Shown here in pieces: positions 42,790 to 51,275 of a stretch of DNA of 64,000 bases. A program made the translations under genes and the position numbers. The DNA comes from Streptomyces sp. NBC_01497 (lineage in GTDB: Bacteria; Actinomycetota; Actinomycetes; Streptomycetales; Streptomycetaceae), in assembly GCF_036250695.1 (NCBI RefSeq), contig NZ_CP109427.1, positions 6,262,001 to 6,326,000 on the forward strand, in the 5' to 3' direction. Each line of letters starts with the position of its first letter. Within the stretch, counting starts at the first letter, position 1. The notes under the pieces were generated by a model, which worked only from the letters and a program-made list of their open reading frames with translations, was not told the origin of the DNA and made no database searches.

Positions 42790-45747
42790 ATGGCCGTGGC
42801 GTACGGGGCGGGGCTCGCGCGGTGCGCCGCCGTCTTCCTGCCCGCCGAGCTGCCTCGTGAGGGGCGGATCGCGTTCTGGGCACCCGAAGGGTCACTCCCG
42901 CAGGACGCGTACCCGCAGGAGAGGGCCGGGCGGCTGACGGTCCTGCGGTGGGGCGGCGCCGGCCCGGCGGCCGAGGACGTGCCGGCCGTGATCATGCCCG
43001 TGGGCGAGGCGGTGCCGCTGCTCGTGCGCGCCAGAGCGGACAGGTCGGCCCACCCCGCCACCGCCTGCTGGGGCGCGGCGGCGCTGCACGCGCTGCAGCT
43101 CGTCGCCCGCGGCAGACTGCTGCCCGGGCTCACCGCGAGAGACCACGACGCGTGGCGGGCGGGCCCACTCGACGCGGAGGACATCGCCCAGCTCCGGGCG
43201 GTCGCCGCGGCGATGCCGCCTGAGGGATACGCGGTTCCCGCGCCCGAGCCGCCCAGGGAGGCGGCGGCCGGGCCGTGGGTGTCCGACCCCGAGGCCCTGG
43301 TGCGCGCCTTCCTCGACGCGGTCGCCGACACCCTGCCGCGCACCCCGGCCGCCGCGTTCGCCGCGGGCGCGCCGTTCGCCGCGCGGGCCCCGCAGCGGCT
43401 GCCCGGTGCCCGCACCTGGGCCGCCGAGGCGGCAGCCGGGATGGATGCCGGCGTACGGATCTCGCTGCGGCTCGACCTGTCGGCGTTCGAGGCCTTCGAC
43501 CGGGAGCCCGACCCCGGGCCCGGCGCGGCCGGCGCCCCGGGTACCCGGCGTGCGGCGGTCGCGCTCGTCCAGGTGCACAGCCTCGCCGACCCGACCCTCG
43601 TGGTGGACGCGGCGCGGCTGTGGGCCGGGGAGGGGGAGGAGGCACTCGGGCCGCGTGCCCGCGTCGACGCGCTGCTCGCGCTGCGCCGGGCGGCCCGTGT
43701 GTGGCCACCGCTCGGCCGCCTCACCGAGCAGGACGTCCCCGACGCGGTCGCGCTCGCCGAGGACGAGCTGTACGACCTGCTGGGACCCGCCGCGGGCGCA
43801 CTGGCCGCCGCGGGCGTCGCGGTGCACTGGCCCAAGGAGCTGGCCCGTACGCTCACGGCGGCCGCGGTCGTCCGCTCGGCGCGCATGGCGCCCGGCTCGG
43901 CCACGGACGGGACGGTGTTCTTCGACAGCGCGGAACTCCTCGCGTTCGACTGGCAGATCGCGCTCGACGGGGACCCGCTCACGCAGGCCGAGATGGACAT
44001 GCTGGCGGAGTCCCACCGGCCCGTGGTGCGGCTTCGGGACCGCTGGGTCGTCGTCGACGCCGCACTCGTACGCAAGGCGCGCAAGCGGGAGTTGGGGCTG
44101 CTCCAGCCGTCCGAGGCGCTGGCCGTCGCGCTCACCGGCAGCGCCGAGGTCGACGGCGAGAGCGTCGAGGCGGTGCCGACGGGCGCGCTCGCCGCCCTGC
44201 GCGACCGCATCACCGCGGGGCCCGGGAGCCTGCCCCAGCCGCCAGGACTCGACGCGACCCTGCGCGACTACCAGCTGCGTGGCCTCGCCTGGCTCGACCT
44301 GATGACGTCGCTCGGCCTCGGCGGCTGCCTCGCCGACGACATGGGACTGGGCAAGACGATCACGCTGATCGCCCTGCATCTGCACCGCGAGCGACGCGCC
44401 GAGGCGGGCGGCGGCGCGGGTGAGCCACCCACCCTGGTGGTGTGTCCCGCCTCGCTCCTCGGCAACTGGCAGCGCGAGATCACCCGGTTCGCGCCCGGCA
44501 CGCCGGTGCACCGCTTCCACGGCGCGGGCCGCTCGCTGGACGGCGTCGGGCGCGGCTTCGTCCTGACGACATACGGCACGATGCGCTCCAGCGCGGAGCA
44601 ACTGGCGGCACACCGCTGGGGGATGGTCGTCGCCGACGAGGCCCAGCACGTCAAGAACCCGTTCTCGGCGACGGCGAAGGCGCTACGCACGGTCCCGGCC
44701 GCCGCGCGGATCGCCCTCACTGGCACACCCGTCGAGAACAACCTGTCCGAGCTGTGGGCGCTCCTCGACTGGACCACCCCGGGGCTGCTGGGCCCGCTCA
44801 AGACGTTCCGGGCCCGCCACGCCCGCATCGTGGAGCACGTGGAGAACGCGCGGGCCGCGGGCATCAAGGACACCGACAACGAGCAGGCCGTCGACCGGCT
44901 CGCCCGCCTCGTCCGGCCGTTCCTGCTGCGCCGCAAGAAGTCCGACCCCGGCATCGTGCCCGAACTGCCGCCCAAGACGGAGACCGACCACCCCGTGGCT
45001 CTGACCAGGGAACAGGCGTCCCTGTACGAGGCGGTGGTCCGCGAGACCCTGGGGGCGATCGAGGAGGCGAAGGGCATCGAGCGGCGCGGCCTCGTCATGA
45101 AGCTGCTGACGTCGCTCAAACAGATCTGCAACCACCCCGCCCAGTTCCTCAAGGAGGAGGCGCCGCCCGCGCGCGGCGACCGGCGGGGCGGTGGCGGCGG
45201 CGCGGTCCGCCTGGCCGGCCGGTCCGGCAAGCTCGCCCTGCTCGACGAACTCCTCGACACGATCCTCACGGAGGACGGGTCGGTGCTGATCTTCACGCAG
45301 TACGTGTCGATGGCGCGGCTGCTGACCGCGCACCTGGCGAGCCGCGCGGTGCCCGCCCAGCTCCTGCACGGCGGCACGCCCCTCACCGAGCGCGAGCGGA
45401 TGGTGGACCGCTTCCAGGCGGGCGAGGTCCCCGTGTTCGTACTGTCCCTCAAGGCCGCAGGAACCGGGCTGAACCTCACCCGCGCCGGTCATGTCGTCCA
45501 CTTCGACCGGTGGTGGAACCCCGCCGTGGAGGAGCAGGCGACGGACCGCGCGTACCGGATCGGCCAGACCCAGCCCGTCCAGGTGCACCGGCTCATCACC
45601 GAGGGGACCGTCGAGGACCGCATCGCCGAGATGCTCGCGTCCAAACGGGCGCTCGCGGACGCCGTCCTCGGCTCCGGCGAGGCGGCGCTGACCGAGCTCA
45701 CCGACCGGGAGCTCGCCGATCTGGTGTCCCTGCGGAGGCCGTCATGA
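42790..45747 (+). CDS. SNF2-family DEAD/DEAH helicase
   Basis: A 985-residue SWI2/SNF2 ATPase. The first about 480 residues carry the SNF2-associated bacterial domain with no catalytic motif. The helicase core follows: DYQLRGLAWLDLMTSLGLGG, Walker A DDMGLGKTITL, motif II VVADEAQHVKNP, motif III IALTGTPVENNLSELW, and the C-terminal RecA lobe with FTQYVSMARLL, LSLKAAGTGLNLTRA and DRAYRIGQTQPVQVHRL. These are double-stranded DNA translocases. GGGAGGGGG precedes the ATG at 42790 (GTG at 42787 is also possible). The next gene overlaps it by 4 bp. The 305 bp before this start (42485-42789) hold no recognised gene. Confidence 0.93.
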   Translation: MAVAYGAGLARCAAVFLPAELPREGRIAFWAPEGSLPQDAYPQERAGRLTVLRWGGAGPAAEDVPAVIMPVGEAVPLLVRARADRSAHPATACWGAAALHALQLVARGRLLPGLTARDHDAWRAGPLDAEDIAQLRAVAAAMPPEGYAVPAPEPPREAAAGPWVSDPEALVRAFLDAVADTLPRTPAAAFAAGAPFAARAPQRLPGARTWAAEAAAGMDAGVRISLRLDLSAFEAFDREPDPGPGAAGAPGTRRAAVALVQVHSLADPTLVVDAARLWAGEGEEALGPRARVDALLALRRAARVWPPLGRLTEQDVPDAVALAEDELYDLLGPAAGALAAAGVAVHWPKELARTLTAAAVVRSARMAPGSATDGTVFFDSAELLAFDWQIALDGDPLTQAEMDMLAESHRPVVRLRDRWVVVDAALVRKARKRELGLLQPSEALAVALTGSAEVDGESVEAVPTGALAALRDRITAGPGSLPQPPGLDATLRDYQLRGLAWLDLMTSLGLGGCLADDMGLGKTITLIALHLHRERRAEAGGGAGEPPTLVVCPASLLGNWQREITRFAPGTPVHRFHGAGRSLDGVGRGFVLTTYGTMRSSAEQLAAHRWGMVVADEAQHVKNPFSATAKALRTVPAAARIALTGTPVENNLSELWALLDWTTPGLLGPLKTFRARHARIVEHVENARAAGIKDTDNEQAVDRLARLVRPFLLRRKKSDPGIVPELPPKTETDHPVALTREQASLYEAVVRETLGAIEEAKGIERRGLVMKLLTSLKQICNHPAQFLKEEAPPARGDRRGGGGGAVRLAGRSGKLALLDELLDTILTEDGSVLIFTQYVSMARLLTAHLASRAVPAQLLHGGTPLTERERMVDRFQAGEVPVFVLSLKAAGTGLNLTRAGHVVHFDRWWNPAVEEQATDRAYRIGQTQPVQVHRLITEGTVEDRIAEMLASKRALADAVLGSGEAALTELTDRELADLVSLRRPS

Positions 45748-46997
45748 CCGCGCCGGCGCCGCGCCGGACGCGCCCCGACGACCGGCGTGCCACGTTCCGC
45801 GCGATGCCCCCGCGCCCCACGCCCGAGGGCCCGTTCGCGGCGACCTGGTGGGGCAACGCATGGCTCGCGTCGATGGAGGACACGGCCCTCGACCCGGCCA
45901 GGCTCGGCCGCGGCCGGGCCTACGCGGACCGGGGCCACGTCGACGCCATCACCGTGACCCCCGGCAAGGTCATGGCGTACGTCCACGGCAGCCGGCCCCG
46001 GCCGTACCGCACGGAGATCCGGCTGCGCACCCTGGCCGACGACGACTGGGAGGACCTGCTCGACAGCGCCGCCGACCGGCCCGACCACATCGCCGCCCTC
46101 CTCGACAAGGACATGCCGCACAGCCTCGCCGACCTGTCCGAGCTGCTGCCCGCGGCCGGCGACCTGGTGCCGGACTGCTCCTGCCCCGACGACGGTTACC
46201 CCTGCAAGCACGCAGCCGCGCTGTGCTACCAGACGGCGCGGCTGCTCGACGCGGACCCGTTCGTCCTGCTGTTGGTGCGGGGCCGCGCGGAGCACGAGAT
46301 CCTCGCGGAGCTGACCCGCCGCAGCGCGACCCGGTCGGCCGCTGAGCGCACGGCCGCCACCCCGGCGATGCCCACCGTGCCGGCCGCGGCCGCTCTCGCC
46401 CCCCGCCCACTGCCGGCGCTGCCACCCCCGCTGCCCGTGCCCGACCGTCCGGGCCGGCCGCCGGACTACCCCCAGGCGGCGGGCGCGCCGGACCCGTTCG
46501 CGCTGGACCTCCTCGCCACCGAGGCAGCCGCCCGCGCCCACACCCTCCTCGTCCTTGGCACGGACCCGGTCGCCGACCTCACGCCCTGGCAGGACGCGGT
46601 CCGGCTGGCCGCCGCCCACCCGGGCTCCGGGCTGACCGCGTCGACCCGAGCCCTGTACCGGGACCTCGCGGCAGCCACGGCCCACACCGCCACCGACCTC
46701 GCGCGCGCCGTGGCCGCATGGCGGCAGGGCGGCCTCGCCGGGCTCGACGTCCTGGAACACGCCTGGGACCCGCCCGCGGGGCCCTTCGACCGGGCACGCC
46801 CCGCCCTGGCCGCCGCGGACCTCCCCGCCCTGCGCCCCTGGCGCAACCGGCTCACGGGTCCCACCCTGCAACTGCGCCTCGGCCGTGACGGCCTCTGGTA
46901 CGGCTACGAGTCGGACCGCGGCCGGGAGGACTGGTGGCCCCGGGGCATTCCGGACACCGATCCCGCGGGTGCCCTCATCGCCCTGCTCGGCCGGTGA
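45744..46997 (+). CDS. SWIM zinc-finger protein, partner of the SNF2 helicase
   Basis: A 417-residue protein. The SWIM zinc-binding motif CxCx(n)CxH lies near residue 150: DCSCPDDGYPCKHAAALCY. The N-terminal part has TWWGNAWLASMEDTALDP and RGRAYADRGHVDAITVTPGKVMAYV, the conserved region found in front of SWIM domains. The C-terminal half is Ala/Pro-rich and helical with no known motif. Its ATG overlaps the helicase TGA, so both are made together in fixed ratio. SWIM domains bind DNA or proteins; a DNA-repair or remodelling role for the pair is inference. Confidence 0.9.
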   Translation: MTAPAPRRTRPDDRRATFRAMPPRPTPEGPFAATWWGNAWLASMEDTALDPARLGRGRAYADRGHVDAITVTPGKVMAYVHGSRPRPYRTEIRLRTLADDDWEDLLDSAADRPDHIAALLDKDMPHSLADLSELLPAAGDLVPDCSCPDDGYPCKHAAALCYQTARLLDADPFVLLLVRGRAEHEILAELTRRSATRSAAERTAATPAMPTVPAAAALAPRPLPALPPPLPVPDRPGRPPDYPQAAGAPDPFALDLLATEAAARAHTLLVLGTDPVADLTPWQDAVRLAAAHPGSGLTASTRALYRDLAAATAHTATDLARAVAAWRQGGLAGLDVLEHAWDPPAGPFDRARPALAAADLPALRPWRNRLTGPTLQLRLGRDGLWYGYESDRGREDWWPRGIPDTDPAGALIALLGR

Positions 46998-47088
46998 CCG
47001 GCGGCCCACCGCGCGCGACGGATCAGGGACCGCGCCGGTCTCCAGTTGCTTCAACGGCCCTGGCACGGCCCGCGGGGGGCGCCGGCGG

Positions 47089-47610
47089 TCAGGTGTCCAG
47101 TGACGCGGCCCAGTGGGTCAGTGCCGCGAAGTCGGCCTCCCGCAGGCCCCGCGCGGGACGTACCCGCAGCAGGAGCGCTGGCGCGTCGTGGTGCCGGGCC
47201 ACATGGGCGGTGTCCCGGTCCGTGATCATGTCGTCGACCCAGGCGAACGGCCGTCCGGCGGCCCACGCGAGCAGCGGCCTGGTCTTCCAGTACAGGCCGT
47301 CCGGGTCCCGGGCGAACAGGTGGGGCCACTCGATCACCGGCAGGCCGCCGGGGAGCCCCACGCGCGGCGCGATCAGGGTGTTCGCCTCGTGCATCCAGGT
47401 GGTGGCCCAGGCGAGTTCGAAGGGCAGCGCCAGCAACCGGGCGCCATGGTCCGCGTTGAGCCGGACGCGCAGGCCCCGGCGGTGCGGGCGGGAGCCGGGG
47501 GTCTGGCGGGCAAGCCAGTTCGCGGGGTGCAGGCGGTGGCTCGTGTAACCGCGCGGGCGGATCAGCCGCGCGGCGTACGGGTTGAGCGGGCTTATGCGGG
47601 CATGAGACAT
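47089..47610 (-). pseudogene. HAD-family protein, C-terminal part, separated from its N-terminus by the mobile element
   Basis: Codons from 47584 down to 47089 encode LNPYAARLIRPRGYTSHRL and the rest of a HAD-domain protein of the type grouped with Swiss-Army-Knife RNA-repair HAD domains (LPFELAWATTWMHEANTLIAP, LPVIEWPHLF, FAWVDDMITDRD). The catalytic DVDGP motif is missing here; it lies at 54527-54475. The first seven to eight codons of the present open frame, from an ATG at 47610, come from the mobile element end. AAAGGTG lies about 7 bp before that ATG, so a truncated, catalytically dead protein of 173 residues may still be made. Confidence 0.88.
47585..47591. repeat. Left attachment core of the element
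   Basis: AGCGGGC forms the junction between the HAD gene 3' part (to the left) and the element (to the right). The same seven bases lie at 54475-54481. It corresponds to the CCGCT bases of the GGC-CCG-CTC codons in the conserved DVDGPL motif. Confidence 0.85.
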
Positions 47611-47616
47611 GTCCGC
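47596..47616. promoter_or_regulatory. Dyad at the left end of the element (possible recombinase site)
   Basis: GCGGGCATG (47596-47604) and CATGTCCGC (47608-47616) form a near-perfect inverted repeat around AGA, with one mismatch. It is immediately inside the left core and is a plausible binding site for a recombinase arm. From 47617 to 47796 nothing else was recognised. Confidence 0.5.
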
Positions 47617-47796
47617 ACCTTTCGGTGGCTGGGCAGAGACGAAGACGGATGGCGCGGATCGGCCGCACCGTCAGTCATGGATGAGGCAACCGCCCGCGAG
47701 GTCGGCTGTCCTCGCTGAAGATCATGGGGGCGTGTAGTCGAGGCGCACCATCGAGGTCAGCAGGACTGTCAGACCCGGGTGCCATGCTGTGCGGTC

Positions 47797-48159
47797 ATGG
47801 ATCTCGAACAGTTCTGGAATCTGATCAATGGCGGATGTTCCGACGATGGCTTCGACTACTTCCGCGGTTGGCTGATCGCCCAAGGCCGTAAGGCTTTCGA
47901 GCAGGTCATTGCAGATGCCGACCAGCTCGCCGATCTACCGGTTGTCCGGGCTGCGGCAGCCGAGGGCATCGATCTGGAAAACGAGCAGACTCTGAACATC
48001 GCCTTCAACGCCTACAAAGCAGCAACCGGTGAAGAGCTTCCCGGAGACGCCTTCACGATCAACTATCCCGCTCTCGATCCTGCCTGGAGCTTCGACTTCG
48101 AGGACGACAGCAAGATCGCGGCCAGACTCCCGCGTATCGCGGCGCTCTACCTGGGCTGA
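47797..48159 (+). CDS. DUF4240-domain protein (element cargo)
   Basis: A 120-residue acidic protein matching the DUF4240 pattern: MDLEQFWNLINGG, FDYFRGWLIAQGRKAFEQVI, a conserved central AAAEGIDLENEQTLNIAFNAY within the second half. Function unknown; no catalytic or membrane features. The ATG at 47797 gives the normal domain start; an upstream in-frame start at 47779 is less likely. It is followed 14 bp later by the DUF4259 gene, so they form a pair. Small acidic proteins of this kind are sometimes immunity proteins, but no toxin is seen next to them. Confidence 0.78.
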   Translation: MDLEQFWNLINGGCSDDGFDYFRGWLIAQGRKAFEQVIADADQLADLPVVRAAAAEGIDLENEQTLNIAFNAYKAATGEELPGDAFTINYPALDPAWSFDFEDDSKIAARLPRIAALYLG

Positions 48160-48173
48160 GGAAGGAGATCATC

Positions 48174-48605
48174 ATGGGCACCTGGGACACCGGCCCCTTC
48201 GACAACGACGCGGCCGCAGACTTCGCCAATGCGCTCGACGACGCCGAGCCCGCGGAACGCGAGGCTTTGATCCGCGGTGTCCTCGCTCGCACCGTGGACG
48301 CCGCCGGCTACCTCAGGGAAGCGGAAGAGGCGGTGGCCGCCGCCGCTTTGATCGGGGCGCAGTGCCCAGGCGGCGAGCCCATCGACACTTCGTACGGCCC
48401 TGAATCCACCATGCCCGTATTTCCTGCCGACCTTCGGACGCTCGCTGACGACGCACTTGCCCGAATCATCACCGACGAGGCTGGGCCGGCCTCGAACTGG
48501 GTCGATCCGAGGGACTGGAAGCAATGGCAGACAATGCTCAACCGCCTTCGTGCTGTACTTGCCCCGGCCCCACCGTCCCTCTCGCTTTTCGATATCGAGC
48601 CATAG
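48174..48605 (+). CDS. DUF4259-domain protein (element cargo)
   Basis: A 143-residue acidic protein beginning MGTWDTGPFDNDAAADFANALDDAE, the hallmark start of DUF4259. A middle helical region (YLREAEEAVAAAALIGAQ) and the conserved SNWVDPRDWKQWQTMLNRLR follow. GAAGGAGA precedes the ATG. Function unknown. It is cotranscribed with the DUF4240 gene and converges on the recombination operon; the 74-bp gap to the DUF6262 gene shows no clear hairpin. Confidence 0.82.
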   Translation: MGTWDTGPFDNDAAADFANALDDAEPAEREALIRGVLARTVDAAGYLREAEEAVAAAALIGAQCPGGEPIDTSYGPESTMPVFPADLRTLADDALARIITDEAGPASNWVDPRDWKQWQTMLNRLRAVLAPAPPSLSLFDIEP

Positions 48606-48679
48606 AGCCTTACTGATCAAGAAGGTTGAGCGGAACCGTTACTCGCGTACACAGCCATCGCGGCTCTGGGTGATTCGGC

Positions 48680-49108
48680 TCATCGCGGAGGCACCATGCG
48701 CAGACCTCCTGTGGTGGTGTCGCTGAGCTCGCGTCTCAGCGACACGATCTCCTCGTGCTGGGCGGCCAGCCGGGACAGAGCCGTGGTTCGGAAATTCTCT
48801 GCCCCGGAGAGTTCTTGGCTCATGCGTGCGATCCGCCCCCGTAGCCGGGCGACTTCCTCCTTGAGTCGGTCAATTTGGACAATCCGGGGGTCCGGCTCGC
48901 CTCCGGTTTCCCGTACCCGGCCCAGTCGCTGCTCGAATTCCTGCTTGAGGTGTGGATAGGTGCGATACAGCGTCGCTCTGGGAACACGTGACAGAGTGCT
49001 CAGAGACTTGATGTCGCACCTCAGCCCTTCGGGGATGTCCCCGCCCAGGAGCTGTTCCATCGCGGCCCGGATTCGGGCCTCCACCTGGGCATGACGTTCA
49101 CTGGCCAC
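48680..49108 (-). CDS. DUF6262 / TnpC-like coiled-coil protein
   Basis: A 142-residue protein from the GTG at 49108, which follows GAGGGGACC at good distance (a GTG at 49123 is the alternative). The N-terminal half is a helix-turn-helix-like domain (DIKSLSTLSRVPRATLYRTYPHL), the C-terminal half a coiled coil with leucine/isoleucine heptads (IVQIDRLKEEVARLRGRIARM, LAAQHEEIVSLRRELSD). The arrangement fits the small accessory protein (TnpC/DUF6262) encoded after the recombinases in Tn554-like elements, which aids or directs transposition. Overlaps recombinase C by 11 bp. Confidence 0.8.
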   Translation of the reverse strand: MASERHAQVEARIRAAMEQLLGGDIPEGLRCDIKSLSTLSRVPRATLYRTYPHLKQEFEQRLGRVRETGGEPDPRIVQIDRLKEEVARLRGRIARMSQELSGAENFRTTALSRLAAQHEEIVSLRRELSDTTTGGLRMVPPR

Positions 49109-51275
49109 TGTCGGTCCCCTCACTGTTTAAGCCCGTCGATGCGGCATCGATGGCGTCTACGATCCGCATCGCTCGGTCGAAGGCGTCCTGAGCCCGCCGC
49201 CGCTCCAGCGGGGCCAGCCTCGGGTTGCCGAGGAACACTTCCCGAGTGTTCTTTGCCTGGTCCGCCCATGTCTGGCGATGCTGCGGATGGTGGGTAGCCT
49301 GCGGGCAGCGCGCAGAGTCGCACATGCCGATGAGCGGTTCCGTCGCGTCCGGAGTCCCAGCCAGTGTCAGACACAGAGCCTTTTTTGGGTCGGTGAACCA
49401 GCAGTAGTTTGCAGCCCCCACGTGCAGGGTCTTCGCCCTGGTCTTGAGTAGCCGTTCGAGCCGCCGGTCATCTGTGAGGACGGGAGGTTGAGTTTCGTGC
49501 GCGGCCAGTTCCTCATCCACCGCACGAAAGGCCGCGATGAGATCGCGTGCTCCCCGGCCGGACGGCAGCTCCCCCTGCCGGTAGCTTTCGTAAGCTGCGA
49601 CGGTCAGTCGGGTGTGCTCGGCTTCCTCTTCGGCTTGTACCTCGGCGAGGAACGCTGCTTGGTGCCCGCCTGGCCGAGCGGCGTACCCCTCTGTCGTAGC
49701 CACGGATACGTGCTTGAGATGCCACTTCGCAGCCAGGAGGCCATGCGGGCGCTGGGCGATGGACAGCGCGAGAGTACGGCGGAGAGCGCGCGGGTGCACC
49801 GGCCCATCAGGGATGGGAGCAAGGCCCAGACGCTGTCCGCAAGGTCCGTTGACCCAGTTCCGGAGAGCGGCATAGCGGTTGCGGGAGTTACTACCCGAAG
49901 AGAAGAGGAGTTCGCCGAGTTTGGTTCCAGTGACGGCCTCGGCTGCGGCCAGGGCCCGGTGAACCTCTTCGATCACCACCCAGGAGTCGGGTACCCCGCC
50001 GAAGTCCTCTCCCTTGATACGGCGGGAGTCCACCCAGAATCGGGGACTTTGGGAGCGGTTTTCGCGTCGACAGGCCCCGCCGGTGAGCTCGGCCAGCTCG
50101 GAGGCCCTCATACCGGAGAGCGCGGCGGTGAGGTAGAACGCGGCGCTGGCGATGACATAGACCATGGTCTCCAGTCCGAAGTGGTCCACAGGGATGGCGA
50201 ACGGAACGGCGGAGCGGTCATCGGCCCGGGGAACAGCGGTGGCATCCCGACACCATGGTGGCTCGGTTCCGCACTGCCTGATCCAGGCTTCCAGGGGAGG
50301 TCGGAGACGTTCCAGATCGCGCCTCTTGGAGAGCGAGAGTGCGGTGTCCCTCACGAACGAGTCGAAGGCGAACGGCAGCAGGGGGTCGTCTTGCTCCCAG
50401 CCCCCAGCGAGTCGCCGGGCGATGTATCCGGGTGTGGTGCGCGGGGCGGGAACTCCTGCCCTCATCTGCCGCTGTACTTCATCAATGACCTGCGAGTACT
50501 GATCGAGGCGCAGCGAGGATCTGATTCCTGCCCGTGAGGTGATGGCTTGTCGGGCTTGGGTGGCTTCGGCTGCGACGTGAGGCCCGACCACGTCGATGAG
50601 GTAGATCGAGTTGCAGAGCAGGGGCCGCAGGATGTCGTCGGGCACAGGGGCGGTCTGATTGACGTCGGCGCGTTCGTAGCCAGCGACTTCGGCGGCGCTG
50701 CGGTCACCCCAGGGACGGAAGCCGGGTGCGTAGCAGTCTGGAAGCAACGGCGAGTAGGCCATGAGAGCTTGGGCTGTCAGGACGTATCCCGCGACGGTGC
50801 CGGGAGTGACGGACCGTTCCGGGTCCGTGCGGCTGCGGGAGATGACGCTCAGGTAGGTGTCGCAATAGGGCTGCCTGACGAGCGAGAGGCTGCTGATCCC
50901 AGCCCCGGAGAGGTGGTTGAACCAGGCTGTCAGCCGATTGACCTCGTGACGAAGGGTGGGGAGTGCGAGGGGGGTTCGGTAGGCCTGTGGAAGAACAGCG
51001 ACGTCCGGGTGGGTGGGCAGGATGCGAGCCATCAGGTAGGCACGGGCGACGGTCCGCCAGCGAGGGTTGGCGATGGTGGTGAAGTCCAGGATCTTCTCGC
51101 TGCGGGGCCAAGACACAGGAGCGTCGGCCACCGCCGTCAGGTCCCAGATTTCTTGATCGAAGCAGGGGCCGCGCATACCGGGCTTGGTGCGGTATCCGGC
51201 GGTTTGGAGGATGTCCATCCCATGGAAGGGGTGCCGGTTCGAGTCGATTTGAGGCAGCGGAATGGCGCTGCTCAT
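49098..51275 (-). CDS. Tyrosine recombinase C (large, 725 residues)
   Basis: A large tyrosine recombinase-like protein. The catalytic part is in the second half: ALSGMRASELAELTGG with the first arginine near residue 395, HPRALRRTLALSIAQ with a His-x-x-Arg-like box, KWHLKHVSVATTEGYA with the final histidine/tyrosine. The long N-terminal half (about 380 residues) probably holds core-binding domains. After the catalytic domain a region with cysteines (ANYCWFTDPKKALCL, MCDSARCPQATHHPQH) may bind zinc. The ATG at 51275 overlaps the recombinase B stop (ATGA) and has GGAGGAGG upstream, making this start certain; the longer open frame is a shadow. Confidence 0.87.
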   Translation of the reverse strand: MSSAIPLPQIDSNRHPFHGMDILQTAGYRTKPGMRGPCFDQEIWDLTAVADAPVSWPRSEKILDFTTIANPRWRTVARAYLMARILPTHPDVAVLPQAYRTPLALPTLRHEVNRLTAWFNHLSGAGISSLSLVRQPYCDTYLSVISRSRTDPERSVTPGTVAGYVLTAQALMAYSPLLPDCYAPGFRPWGDRSAAEVAGYERADVNQTAPVPDDILRPLLCNSIYLIDVVGPHVAAEATQARQAITSRAGIRSSLRLDQYSQVIDEVQRQMRAGVPAPRTTPGYIARRLAGGWEQDDPLLPFAFDSFVRDTALSLSKRRDLERLRPPLEAWIRQCGTEPPWCRDATAVPRADDRSAVPFAIPVDHFGLETMVYVIASAAFYLTAALSGMRASELAELTGGACRRENRSQSPRFWVDSRRIKGEDFGGVPDSWVVIEEVHRALAAAEAVTGTKLGELLFSSGSNSRNRYAALRNWVNGPCGQRLGLAPIPDGPVHPRALRRTLALSIAQRPHGLLAAKWHLKHVSVATTEGYAARPGGHQAAFLAEVQAEEEAEHTRLTVAAYESYRQGELPSGRGARDLIAAFRAVDEELAAHETQPPVLTDDRRLERLLKTRAKTLHVGAANYCWFTDPKKALCLTLAGTPDATEPLIGMCDSARCPQATHHPQHRQTWADQAKNTREVFLGNPRLAPLERRRAQDAFDRAMRIVDAIDAASTGLNSEGTDSGQ

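Noticed and set aside
47797..48605. Toxin-antitoxin pair
   Set aside because: Neither DUF4240 nor DUF4259 protein shows a known toxin fold or a DNA-binding antitoxin domain; the data support only two cargo genes of unknown function.
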